Source of the DNA: Pelobates cultripes
Taxonomy: Eukaryota > Chordata > Amphibia > Anura > Pelobatidae
Length of the DNA stretch: 64,000 bases
Assembly: GCA_933207985.1 (NCBI GenBank)
Contig: OW240913.1
Location: 273,362,681-273,426,680 of the forward strand
Reading direction: 5' to 3'
This document shows, in pieces, positions 23,626 through 34,800 of this stretch (the first letter of the stretch is position 1; every line of letters begins with the position of its first letter). Made by a program: the position numbers and the translations under genes. A model generated the notes under the pieces. That model saw only the letters and a list, made by a program, of their open reading frames with translations, had not been told where the DNA came from and did no database searches.

Positions 23626-24110
23626 AGTTTTATATCAAACGTAACATAACAAAACACAGTGCGTACGCATTTCAAAAACAAAAAAGGTCTAAGTGTATTA
23701 TAACTTTTTTAAAGTTGCCAACATTTGTTTATATCTAAAGTAAATAAAGCCATGCACATATTTTTTAGGTTACTATGCTACCCAGTTAGGATAATATTGG
23801 ATGCAGTGTATGAAGCACAAGGGTATTGTTGTCCAAACCACATTTTAACAATAAACCAGATCTGTAGTTACTGAAACTTTATTCAAATGATGGTAACACC
23901 CTTGTAACTGTCTATTATCTAAGAATCTGTAATGGAATGGCTGTCCTCAAGTTTAGTTGATGACCTATTAAGATAAGCAGAGAGGAAAGTTCTGTTTTGG
24001 AAAAAGTTATGTAGTAATCAACAACCAAGACACTCAGATATGTCCCACTATATATACTTATTGCATATAAGTTTGCTGCTTAATTATAGACTTTTTGTTA
24101 CAACTGTAGC
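23626..24110. other. Unassigned stretch
   Basis: No supported gene or repeat. Confidence 0.45.
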
Positions 24111-24522
24111 TTAAAGGGACACTCCAGGCACCCAGACCACTTCTGCCCATTGGAGTGGTCTGGGTGCCAACTCCCACTACCCTTAACCCTGCAAGTGTAA
24201 TTATTGCAGTTTTCATAAACTGCAATATTTACCTTGCAGGGTTAAGTCCTCCTCTAAAAGTGTTTTAAGCAACGCTGGACGTCCTCAAGCTATGTGAGGA
24301 CCTCCAGCGTTGCCGAAATCCCCACAGGAAAGCATTGAATAATGCTTTCCTATGGGGAGGTCTAATGCGGTCTAATGGGGAGGAGAGTAGGCAGAGCCTG
24401 ACCATCGGTATTTTAACCCCTTCAGCAATTTGGGATGGGGGATGGGAGGGAAAGGGGCACTAAAGGGTCCTGCAGTGCCAGGAAAACAAATATGTTTTGC
24501 TGGCCCTGGAGAATCCCTTTAA
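24111..24522. mobile_element. T2/Kolobok-type MITE, second subfamily
   Basis: TTAA at both ends (24111-24114 and 24519-24522). The left end AGGGACACTCCAGGCACCCA opens a terminal hairpin with TGGAGTGGTCTGGGTGCCA. The right end is GGCCCTGGAGAATCCCT. The centre has CGCTGGACGTCCTC / GAGGACCTCCAGCG and GAAAGCATT / AATGCTTTCCTATGGGG hairpins. Confidence 0.8.
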
Positions 24523-24599
24523 AGTACCACTAAACATTCTACAGCTTCTAGTGACAGAATTATCTTGCAGTTGTAATCAGTATAGGAAGCGTAAGATGT

Positions 24600-24875
24600 A
24601 AAGAAATACTCTGAGGACCATAACCACTAAAGAGTGATGTAGTTTTATGCTGCCAAGATGGCACCCTCTCAGAGTAAGTAGTCAAACCATTTGCAAATGG
24701 TTTGACATCTTTCCTTAGCACTTGTCACCTCCTACGGTGGTCTGGAAGCTCCCTGATCCTTCTTCTGTGCACTATAAGCACCTCTTGAATAATAATCCCG
24801 GGAGGGCGCCAGTGTACTCTTGGCACTATAACCACTTCACCAAACTAAAGTAGTTATGGTGCTTGGAGTGTTCCT
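24600..24875. repeat. T2-like palindromic repeat
   Basis: Internal palindrome CAAACCATTTGCAAATGGTTTG (24684-24705) and paired ends (ACCATAACCACTA / TAGTTATGGTGCTTGGAGTG). Terminal TTAA sites are eroded. Confidence 0.5.
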
Positions 24876-25679
24876 TTTTTTGTAGTTTTCAAACTGTCAC
24901 TACTAGTCAACTTGAATATTCAAGACTAAAAGGTGTATTCACAAAAAAAGGCACTGTGGTAACCTGTGGCAGCTCTCTGACAGGCAAGGGCTTAATTATG
25001 GGAAGAATATATCCTTACTACACCCATTCAGACATGACTAATAGTAAATTTCAGGACACAAGTACAAACACATTGATTATTCCAATAAAAAAATAAAACT
25101 GCCTAAAACCTCAGATGTGTTTACTTATTAGTTTTTGTTCGTGACAAGGATTCCCTATAATGAAAGCATCATCTTGGAAGATGACAGGGTATGATAGTTA
25201 TACTATTTTGGGGCCTTAAAAAACAGCGACAGAAAGGTTTTGAATAGTATTTTACAAACAATCATGCTGTCAGATCAGGTCTTCTGAAACCAAGAGAGAC
25301 TGAACAAAACACAAAAGTATACAGGTATATAGTATTATTTGGGCTAAAAAGACTGTAACCATTAAAAGCACTGAAGTAGTTATAGTGCTACCAACCTTTG
25401 GGCACAATATTTAAAAGTGTTTTGGCAACTACAGCAGTGGCATGGAGTGCCACACTGTCCCTAACCCACAAGACTGCCCAATATCAGGGGGAGTAACACG
25501 GTTATATGCAGACGTTCGATTTTCATTTAGCCTTCTTCTAAGCTGAATTACAAGAAGCAGCTGCAAATAGAAACTGCAGAGCCTGTATCTCTAGCACCCC
25601 AGAATATGTATATGTTAGTGCTGCCCTATGATTAAACAAACCCTGTCGCTAAAGGAAAACTCCACTTCTCCCCCCCATA
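24876..25679. other. Unassigned stretch
   Basis: The 77-codon frame at 24863-25096 has no recognisable domain. A T2-like fragment (AGCACTGAAGTAGTTATAGTG) is at about 25366-25388. Confidence 0.4.
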
Positions 25680-25710
25680 AAATTATATATATATACACAC
25701 ACACATACAT

Positions 25711-25763
<53 letters not shown>

Positions 25764-25765
25764 GC
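25680..25765. repeat. (TA)n(CA)n(CATA)n microsatellite
   Basis: Compound dinucleotide and tetranucleotide run. Confidence 0.9.
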
Positions 25766-25998
25766 TTTACATACACTCATTTAACATACACTCGCGAGTA
25801 CAGACATACCCGGTACTTAAAGGTGCCTCGCGAGTATAGACATTCCCGCGCCTCTTCGCTTTGCGAGTGAACAGTAAATGGAAGGTTCTATTCTCGCCCG
25901 GAGCAGCTCAGTTCAGGGTCATTGGGGCAAGAACTTTTCGCATCTTCTGACATGGCACAGGTTAATAATCTCAAATTTATAATGCCTACTCCTAGCTG

Positions 25999-26048
<50 letters not shown>
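25999..26048. repeat. (AT)n microsatellite
   Basis: About 24 uninterrupted AT units. Confidence 0.95.
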
Positions 26049-26050
<2 letters not shown>

Positions 26051-26909
26051 TTTTTTTTCCTGCCATACATTGTCCATATTCTGCAGTCGGCTGCCATCCA
26101 GTGAAAGGGTTTACCCTGCCAGTTTCTATAACTATGACTTAGCAGCTTAGCTGCATTAGCCACAACTCTGAGGATTCAAAGTTAAACCATATACGCTTAA
26201 AGTGAGCAAGAGGTGTTTCTAAACAAAGTGTGCACTTAAGCTGCTAACAAATACAAATTGGCACTGTATTGACAGAAAATGGCCCAGTGGGCAGGTTTAT
26301 TTTACTTTTCCTCTCAGTTTAAGGTTGTCAGATGAGTAAAACATTCAAAGTAAAACATTAAAGATAAATGGTGCAATCTGGAATGAGATTTTTCTTTTTA
26401 CTGTTTGTTTTAAATGAATAAAAACCCACTGGAAATCACTAATTAAATCACTGGAAATAAAATCATTGGAAAACTGCAGTTGCAGTATCAGTTATGCCTT
26501 TAAATTTCTATTGCAATGCAGTACATGCAATTGGGAAGTGAAAAGGTATTGCTTCACTTTAAGTACATTTTTGTTTTACATACATGCTTTGGTCCCATTG
26601 TGTACTTAAAAGTAAGGTATGCCTGTATATATATTTATGTATTTAAATTTCAACTTTGTAGGTATACTCCAATGAAAACACTACGCATTTGTTTGTCAAC
26701 TGTATATCTAAAAGCTCCAGATCTCCTGTTTGCAGCCTTTACAAGCCTTCCCCTTCTTTCCCAATGCATTCCTTTAGTCTGTGCCGGGGATTACTCCAAT
26801 CAGGGTCTTTTCGTTGAAAGCCTCTGTGCTGGAGCTGTGAGCAAGTGTACTGCTTACTGATTGACAGCCAGGGAGTTGTTTTTGTCCCCAATTATCAAAG
26901 TGCCAATTT
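26049..26909. other. Unassigned stretch
   Basis: A 114-codon frame at 26516-26860 (plus strand) shows hydrophobic patches but no motif I recognise. It lies between repeats and is not called. Confidence 0.4.
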
Positions 26910-27127
26910 GTATTAATATCACAGTGAGAAGCACGCAAACGCCTCTAGCGGCTGTCAATGAGACTGCCACTAGAGGCCTTAGAGGCTGGATTAACCTATT
27001 TATAAACATAGCAGTTTCTCTGAAACTGCTATGTTTATAAAAAAAAATGGGTTAACCATAGCTGGACCAGGCACTCAGACCACTTCATTAAGCTGAAGTG
27101 GTCTGGATGTCTAGAGTGGTGCTTTAA
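26910..27127. mobile_element. T2-type MITE, left-truncated
   Basis: The right end GGTCTGGATGTCTAGAGTGG ends at TTAA 27124-27127. It has the internal hairpin AAACATAGCAGTTTC / GAAACTGCTATGTTTA, and GCGGCTGTCAATGAGAC shared, inverted, with 34208-34688. The left TTAA is absent. Confidence 0.65.
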
Positions 27128-27480
27128 GGGTATAGAGACTGCTTTTGGGAGGACATTCTGTAGTTAACCCATTCCAGTCTCTTCTCTCTTTATTACTACT
27201 TTGGGTTATGCCCTTAATACCCTTCAACCAATACATCCTCAGTGATTGATTTTTCTGATCATTCACTCTGGTTGTACTCTTTTTTAATATATATTGTACA
27301 ACACTTTGTAGATAGATGAGTATTTACAGTAGAGAAAATATTGGTGCTAAATAAATGCTAATAATAAATTAATAATACAGAAAGACAGATAAATAAATAG
27401 AACTGAAGAAATGTCATCTGAGAGTACAGCAGTAACACCCCAGTAGCTCAAGAGGACCTGCACAGAAAAGAACAGAACAG
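27128..27480. other. Unassigned stretch
   Basis: No supported gene. ATAAATA-rich sequence near 27340-27400. Confidence 0.4.
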
Positions 27481-27634
27481 AAAAAGATAGGGGCAGCACC
27501 CATGAGGGACAGGCTCAGGTACGTAAATCTCACCTTTCCTGCCTCCCTGGCCACTGGGCCCACAGTGGCAATATCATCGTCAGGGGTTTTTGCAAATTCA
27601 GCAAAGTCCCCAGATGGTGACAATGCTGCTTTAA
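27481..27634. repeat. Dispersed repeat, right half (T2-like, GCTTTAA end)
   Basis: The GAGGGACAGGCTCAGGTACG, AAATCTCACCTT, CCCTGGCCAC and GCAAAGTCCCCAGA blocks end at GCTGCTTTAA (27634). They match 28153-28395 and, more loosely, 30375-30556. Confidence 0.6.
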
Positions 27635-28152
27635 CAGAACAGCATAGATTATTCAGAAATGTATTGAATGCATCTGATCACGGTTTGCCCAGCACAATGT
27701 TTAGGTGAAATTATTTTATCTTCTAATGATGTCATTATAGCTCGCCAGATGTTGTTTAAATCTGGCATTGGCAGAGTCTCAGTAAACAGAGAGTAATTAC
27801 TGACTAGGCAAGTGTTAAAGTTAACAGTTGTATTAACTAAAGGAGTGGTTCCCATGGGTATGGACTGCACATTCCACTGCAGTTCATTGCAGAATCATAA
27901 AAACAAACCATTTGATAGCAAATATATTATGCGCCTACCAAACTGATATAAAATAGTGATCTATATCTGTAAACAGTATTCCGTAAAGTCTGTAGACCTT
28001 TAAGAAGCAGCCTGTATCTCTAGAGGTCTACATAACACTGACAACAATGAATATTCTAAGATAACGAAAGCAATAACAATAGTAAATATAATACTGATCT
28101 AAAATGCCAGCAATGCTAGTTTAGCTTTTCCTCATTCTATGTTTGCAAGGAT
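27635..28152. other. Unassigned stretch
   Basis: No supported gene or repeat. Confidence 0.4.
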
Positions 28153-28395
28153 TTAAAGCGGCACTGTCACACACACACACACACACAAAGATGCGCAAGA
28201 GTACAGCGACTCCAGGTCCTGATGCCAGGAGATGAAGAGGACCCGTTAGAACAAGATAGCCACGCCTGCGAGGGACAGGTTCAGGTAAGTAAATCTCACC
28301 TTAACCTGCGCCCCTGGCCACCAGAACCCCAGCAATGATGTCATTGACAGAGGTTTTTACAAATTTAGCAAAGTTCCCAGACGGTGAGCCTTTAA
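28153..28395. mobile_element. TTAA-bounded MITE (AAGCGGCACTGTCA family)
   Basis: Starts TTAAAGCGGCACTGTCAC and ends GGTGAGCCTTTAA, with TTAA at 28153-28156 and 28392-28395. It contains a short (CA)n at 28170-28187. It shares its interior with the pieces at 27481 and 30375. Another left end of this family is at about 48828 (TTAAAGCGGCACTTC). Confidence 0.65.
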
Positions 28396-28761
28396 CAGAA
28401 CAGTGTACTAATATTATTTATTAAATCAGGAATTATTTCAAACTAACCAGGGAATTGCACGTTATAATCCAAGCTAGCCAGCCTGGAAATTATGTCATAC
28501 TTGGTTATTTTTATATAAAATGTACAGTTTCCTAGGCACTGCGGAATATCTGTTTGTTATGTGGAGCGTGATCTTTGGCAATTTTTTGGCACTGGGAAGA
28601 GCTAAAGCAAAGATCTTTTTCAGTCGCTAGGCTAATTTACCTATAATCCATCAGTCAAAAGAATCCCACAGAAGGACAAACTCCAGACATCATGGTGGCG
28701 GTCAGATATTGACATCCAGCACAAGAAAAGATAATAAATATGAATAAAGACAAGTGTACTA
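28396..28761. other. Unassigned stretch
   Basis: No supported gene or repeat. Confidence 0.4.
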
Positions 28762-29113
28762 TTAAAGGAATACACCAAGAACCATAACCACTAGTGTGCT
28801 ATAGTTGTCAAGGTTCCTCAATGTAATGGGTCAAAACATTTTAAATGTTTCCATTAGTTCATGTGGAGAACCAGAAGCTCCAAATCAACAGTTTCCATTA
28901 TCTCTTCTGTGCTACATCCAGTAATACAGGTTTAACGCATTGGAGTGGCAGCTGCACTACCAGGCTTTGCTCAGATTGCGGTGCGGCTCTGTGTTGATCC
29001 CCAGGTAAGAAGTTAAATCCTTCTAAATTAGTTTGACCCCTTACATTAGGGCACTCCTGGCACTATAATCACTACAGAGCTTTAACGTGGTTGTGCTTGG
29101 AGTGTTCCTTTAA
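28762..29113. mobile_element. T2/Kolobok-type MITE
   Basis: TTAA at 28762-28765 and 29110-29113. Left AGGAATACACCAAGAACCAT, right GGTTGTGCTTGGAGTGTTCC (inverted, imperfect). Interior AACCACTAGTGTGCTATAGTTG forms a terminal hairpin. Confidence 0.65.
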
Positions 29114-30374
29114 GGTAAAAGGGGAATAAAGAAAGCAAAACTGAAAAAGAACAAAAACAAGACAATGCATTTTTCAGAGTATTTTTGAGGTAAACAAATA
29201 AAAGTATCTATTATTTGGGTTATAATGAGGTCCCATAAACACTGATCAGTCACAACATTAAAATTACTGACAGTGGAAGTGAATAACATTGATTATATCA
29301 TTATTATATCGTTATAATGGCACCTGCGGCCCACCTGCTTGGCCACACATCCTGTAGGTGACAGATTCAGATGCCGCCTGGGGGACCTGGAGATTGGCAC
29401 TGGAGGCTCCCTTTGAGGTTAAACTGTTTGAGAACCCTATGGTAAAAGTGTGCCCAGGAGCCTCTTGCCACCATAATCACTTCATTTAGGTCGGAGTGTC
29501 CCTTTAAAGGATCTGCAGCTAAGGTCTTAGTGCCAGATATCACAGGACATGTTGGGAGGTCTTGTGGAGTCCATGCCTCAATGCATCAGAATTGGCAGCA
29601 TGAGTTGGACCTTCTCAATTTCAGGCAGGAGGTTTTAATGTTCAAATTGATGAAAGGATTTCCAGCAGAAAAAAATACTTGTAAAACACTGATTTATCAT
29701 AATAATACAGTCTTTACGTAAAACGTCTATGTTATGGTGTAATGCCGTTATAAAACACTTCCACATAAACATAGGAAGAGTTGGCTTACTCATTACTTTG
29801 GGTAGGATAAAGTGGTGGGGACGGGTGCAAGGTAAACAAGTCATGCTTGTCTTACAGAGGTTCAAAAAGGAAGCTGCAGACCACCATGATGGAGGAAGAG
29901 CCAGATTAAGAGAGCAGTCATGTGACCTGGGAGTTCTTTGCAGAAACTTCTCAAGGAAGGTCTCCTTTTCAGAAGGTCTAGCCCTTAATAGAGGGTTACT
30001 CCAACCCTTATTTTCTGACATTTTTTAAAATGAATAATGCCCTATTAGGCATTATTATTTAGGTGCCTCATGCTATGAATGCTAAAAGTAAGTTAAAATT
30101 GACCTTAACTCAAAAACACGGGCAAAGCTTTCTACTCCCCATCTGTCATCATGGAAGCCATCGCAATGTCCAATCAAGGCATACATGCGTTCCGAGGTAG
30201 TGAGGGGAGGGAGCGAGTAGAGCGAGAGAGATGGAAGCAGGCAGGAAAATGTTTTAAAGAATAACGGAGGGTATAGGGAGGGCTTAACTGAAGGAGGGAG
30301 GGAAGACAAATGTTTCCCCTTGCAGGCTCTTCCATAGACATTAGTGTTGTAGATTCATGAATGTCCAACAGTTA
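29114..30374. other. Unassigned, with T2 end fragments
   Basis: A T2-type right end GGAGTGTCCCTTTAAAGG lies at about 29492-29509. Overlapping open frames at 29635-30021 (minus) and 29729-30028 (plus) show no recognisable domain, and neither has supporting splice or promoter context. They are not called. Confidence 0.4.
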
Positions 30375-30556
30375 GGCTTCAGACACTTCATACTGAAGAA
30401 AGAAGTTGGTGGAGACGACAGGACACAGCGTCAGGGATGTATATCTCACCTTCGCTACACCCCCCAGGACGGCACACACCAAGTGGTGAAGTCACCATCA
30501 CATGTCTTTGCAAAAAAAGATGCAAAATCCCCAGAAGGTGGCAGAGCTGCTTTTAG
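30375..30556. repeat. Dispersed repeat related to 28153-28395
   Basis: Shares AGGGATGTATATCTCACCTT, GTCTTTGCAAA, AAATCCCCAGA and GGTGGCAGAGCTGCTTTTA with the TTAA-bounded family, in diverged form. Confidence 0.45.
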
Positions 30557-33553
30557 ATAAATGTACAAAACATCACAAACAAAATGAAATAAATGAATAA
30601 ATAAATAAAGGTTAACACAAGTTAGAAGTGATTTCAATGTTCTATTCTATGGTGTAATATTCAAATAAGTGGCAGCTTCCTTTTGCAGACTTGACCTCAT
30701 TGATATGCTGCATTATTTGAATGCTCAAATCTTTACAATATTTGCACACACATTTTTTTTATTGCAGTATTCTGCACCATAAGACTTTCTTTTCAGCCAA
30801 GCCCCCCTCATGCCAGGAATACTTCCTTATCAGTGTACTATAAAGAAAAATAGATAAACTATATAGATTTGAGCATGTTAAAAAATATATAGCACATTAA
30901 CAAACCCCCAAATTGTCTGAGGCATTAAAGTTGTATTGGTGCCTGGAGTGTCCCTTTAACTATTGGGTTGTGCAAATGTCACACAAGTGATAGCTATATC
31001 ACATGCACAGCTCAGCTTATGACATCACACACATGTCACTATGAATGAGCTACATCACAAAGAACCTGGCTCTACCCATGTAGCCAGAATGGGAGGTGAA
31101 TCCATTTGCAGCTTATACTTTTTTACCAAATCTTTGTAAATTTAGACATGGCCCAAAATGATGCATGGAACGTTGTGTAAGGAGCGGTCTGTAAGAGATG
31201 AGATAATTACATAGGAAGCAGAAATAAATAAATTTTTATTTATAAATGTATGTGAAAACATGAAAATTTTTCAACTGTGATGAAAGGTTTGCATTTTTGA
31301 GCTGTGGTCTATATTTATACTGGAAGGCAATCAGGGAGCGTAAATTAATCCCATCTACCAACTATGGTCTTAATTTAATAAGCTTACCAATAATCAATAC
31401 TGTTAGAAAAAACTTTCCAAACGATTTATCAACACAAGTCACCATTAAAGTTTATTGGATTTTTTTTTTGTAGATCAATAATTTTAATATAAGTGCTGCT
31501 TCTACTAGATTACTAAAAGGCTTCATCCATGTTTTGTCATGAATGGAGCAAGTTGCAGTTATGCATGCATGCAGCCACAGCACAGCCTCTCTCATAGAAA
31601 GTGATGAGAGAGCTTGTGAAAGGTAGTTGAAAGTTACTTGACGTGCATATCCATGCATTAGCGTTACAGGCAGGATGAAGCATAAAAAGAGCAAAAAGCA
31701 GTTAAGGTGCCTGACGTGTAAATTGTAAATTACTCCATGTGTGAAAAAGTATAAAAAAGGGTTTATCTGCTGATGTAGAAGATGATGTGATGCTGCCTTT
31801 TATGGCTTCATCAAAACACTTTTAAAATCGATAATTTCTTCGTGGCTCCTTAACGACTATACATAAAGGGGGTTCACACTGGGATAAGATCACACGTACA
31901 GGTAAAAAGACTTGCCTTGTAGTGCAGCAAAAAGCCCTGTATGATAGATTAAGAAGATAATAAGTGCTGCAGGGAGAAACAGAAAGAAAAAAGAGAAATT
32001 AAAGTTTTATTTTAAACGTCTGTTTGATATTTCCATACAATCAGAATAAGCTAGAATTCAAATTTTAGTCAGTGACTAGAAAACGCACAGATAAAAATGA
32101 ACCAATGGCTGCACCCAGTCTGCTATATTTATACATGTATTCTTTGAGCATGACTCCAAAATGTCCCTCTTAAGGATGGACAGTGTCTATTTTATGCCCA
32201 GCTGCCCCTCTTTCCTATCCTAATGTCACCCTATAGGAGCTTCATATTGTTGGTATTATTGCCCCACAGCAATAATACTCACAGTAATGTGTCTTTAAAT
32301 AACTGTGTTTAAATATCACTCTGTATAAATCAGATACATTGTTCTAAATTACATTTTAGTTGCATATATTAGTAAGTCACATTTTCTCAGAACAGCCACA
32401 CTCCTGCCCTGAAATGAGAGTGTCCCTCTTTACAACACCTCTTTATTCTGCAGCTAGGCGCTTCCATCTTAGCTCCCTGTAACCCATTGTTATAAGCTTG
32501 TCCTTTGTACCTGGAAGCCAGCATAGAAAGAGGAAAGAGAATCAATGGAACAATGCGGGAGATTTATGAAGGTGTTCTGCGCTAAAAAGCTGTCTAAAGT
32601 AATAAAAGTGTGGTAATCACCATGGAAACCACTGGAACCATTAGGACATTCCATTGGTGACTTCTCTTTTTAGATTTTTGTGCCATGATTTAATACACAA
32701 CACTGTGACAAATCTCCCCCATTGTTCCTATTTCTCCTCCTCATTTTCAATCTTTGCCCTAAGTGCAATGGATTGTGATGTTATTTGCTAAATCCTAAAG
32801 AGTCTCTGTCACTCCAAACTTACCTTTATTTTCCTCTTCTCTTACTCACTCCTGAGCCATTCTCTTCTTTTCTTCAATTCTGATCTTTTTCTCCTAAAAT
32901 AAATAAAGCAAAGAAAGCAGGGACTACCTTGTCTTATGTATTTTTCGTCAACTTGACAAAAGGCAGAGCTGCCCCTCCAGGTTTTGTTACTTCCCTCAGA
33001 TGTTGAGAGTAATGGCTGTGGGAAAAGCATTGCTTGCTTCAGTGATGTAGTGTTGGCCGGGCCACAGGGGAGGTTGTCCTGGGCAGGAAATTTTAGGGGC
33101 ACAAAATTTCAAAAGAAAAAAAGAAAGTAGTAATAATAAATAAAATATAGTGTGAGCCATCCCCCTCACACAGTGAGGATCACTCTTCCAAAGTTTGAAC
33201 ATTCTACACCGTTTGTCAGCATGATGGGGCAAATAAACATTGCCATGTAACATTTTACAGTATTTTTCTTGCCAATTACTATACTCATGTAATCCTTATT
33301 GTCGAATTACATAATACCTACTAATAGTGTGATTTCACGTTACACATTACTTTAGGCATGAAATGGATTTCAAAAATTGCGCAACACAACTATCAATGCC
33401 ACACACATCACAGAGGCAGGTATGGAAGAAGGAGCAAGGCTATCAAGGCACCCATTAAGAGACTCAAGGAGTGTTAATAGTCCATAGGTTGGGGATACAA
33501 TACTTGCCACTGGCTTGTTCATTACAAAACAATATCTGTGGATACTAGTTGAA
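30557..33553. other. Unassigned AT-rich stretch
   Basis: No supported gene. It contains a T2 right end (GTGCCTGGAGTGTCCCTTTAAC, about 30939-30960) and a partial copy (32150-32440) of the MITE at 20075. Small open frames at 31452, 32842 and 32996 lack motifs. Confidence 0.45.
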
Positions 33554-34207
33554 TACTAGTTGACTAAAAGTGAACCCAGACAAAACAGAGTTACTCTTGG
33601 TGAGAGGACCCCAGGCAGAAAAAATAACCCAACTGGACTGGAACTTGGAGGCTCTAAATGTATTAGTTCATCAGAGGTATGACATTTCAGAGTGCTGATT
33701 GACTCTGGACTATCATTTAGACAGCAGATTTTGCAATAAAATCTGCCTGTATTCATCAAAGAAGCATAGCGCCAGGATACAAAACATCCCACATGATGAC
33801 ATGCCAACATTAATCCATGCATTTGTGTCCTCTCCTCTAGATTACTATAATGCACTCTACTTGGGACTCCCAGAAAATGAACTCCATTGCCTACCCAGTA
33901 CAAAATGCAGCAGCCAGAATACTGACCAAATAAACACAATCATGCCATATTGCACCTGTTCTCCGCTCCCTGCATTGGCTTACAATTAAATGGTCTGCTG
34001 ACCTTCAAAGTCTTACACAATCAAAGCCAACAATACCTGAAAGAACTTCTGACACCGTACTTTCCATCTCGCTTACTTCGGTAAACACTCCTGTCGGTAA
34101 CCAAAATTAAAGACAAACTCAATCAAGCTGCCCCCATATACCTTGCTCAATCAGAGAGGAACCATTCTTACATACTTTTTTTTTTTTTAAGCTAAACACA
34201 CACCTCT
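33554..34207 (+). pseudogene. L2-like LINE reverse-transcriptase remnant
   Basis: Translation across several frames gives, in order, NPDKTELLL, IDSGL.F, LIHAFVSSPLDYYNALYLGLP, then SLHWL-like and QYLKELLTPYFPSR-like pieces. This is the order found at the C-terminal end of L2/CR1-type reverse transcriptases. Stops and frameshifts occur throughout (for example after the LSFRQQILQ stretch and near 33990). The copy is truncated at the 5' end and interrupted at 34208 by a T2 MITE. Its untranslated tail resumes at 34689. It is old and inactive. Confidence 0.7.
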
Positions 34208-34688
34208 TTAAAGGACCACTCTAGGCACCCAGACCACTTCAGCTTAATGAAGTGGTCTGGGTGCCAGGTCCTTCTAGGGTTAACCCATTTTTTCATAATT
34301 ATAGCAGTTTCAGAGAAACTGCTATAATTATGAATGGGTTAAGCCTTCCCCCTAATCCTCTAGTGGCTGTCTCATTGACAGCCACTAGACCTTGCGTGCT
34401 TCTCACTGTGATTTTCACAGTGAGAGCGCATGCTCATCATAGGAAAGCATTGTAAATGCTTTCTATGGGGAACTTATTGAATGTAGGCAGCTCTTGCGTA
34501 GTCAGCATTCAGCGGCGAAGGCGAGGGAGGAGGAGGGAGCCAGCCCCGAGCTGGAAAAAGGTAAGTTTTTACCCCTTTCCCCCTTCCAGAGCCGGGCGGG
34601 AGGGGGTCCCTGAGGGTGGGGGCACCCTCAGGGCACTATAGTGCCAGGAAAACGAGAATGTTTTCCTGGCACTATAGTGGTCCTTTAA
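34208..34688. mobile_element. T2/Kolobok-type MITE inside the L2 remnant
   Basis: TTAA at 34208-34211 and 34685-34688. The left end AGGACCACTCTAGGCACCCA opens a hairpin with GAAGTGGTCTGGGTGCC. The right end is CCTGGCACTATAGTGGTCCT. Interior hairpins are TTATAGCAGTTTC / GAAACTGCTATAATTAT and TGGCTGTCTCATTGACAGCCA. A near-identical subfamily member is at 50294-50732. Confidence 0.85.
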
Positions 34689-34800
34689 TCAGGCATTTAG
34701 TCAGCTCATCTGAATATCAAAAACTTGTAACTTTTATGTCTGTTTTCTATATTTTTAAAATGATTTGAGTATCACAGGGAGAAAAGTGCTATAAAAAAAA
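34689..34800 (+). repeat. L2-like 3' untranslated tail
   Basis: ATGATTTGAGTATCACAGGG, then GAGAAAAGTGCTATAAAAAA, resembles the L2 LINE 3' end (GGGAGAAAAGCGCTATATAAA). With the coding remnant upstream, it shows that the MITE split one LINE copy. Confidence 0.65.

Noticed and set aside
29635..30028. Overlapping opposite-strand frames of 128 and 99 codons
   Set aside because: No domain, no splice or promoter context, and adjacent to repeats. Length is within chance for moderate GC.
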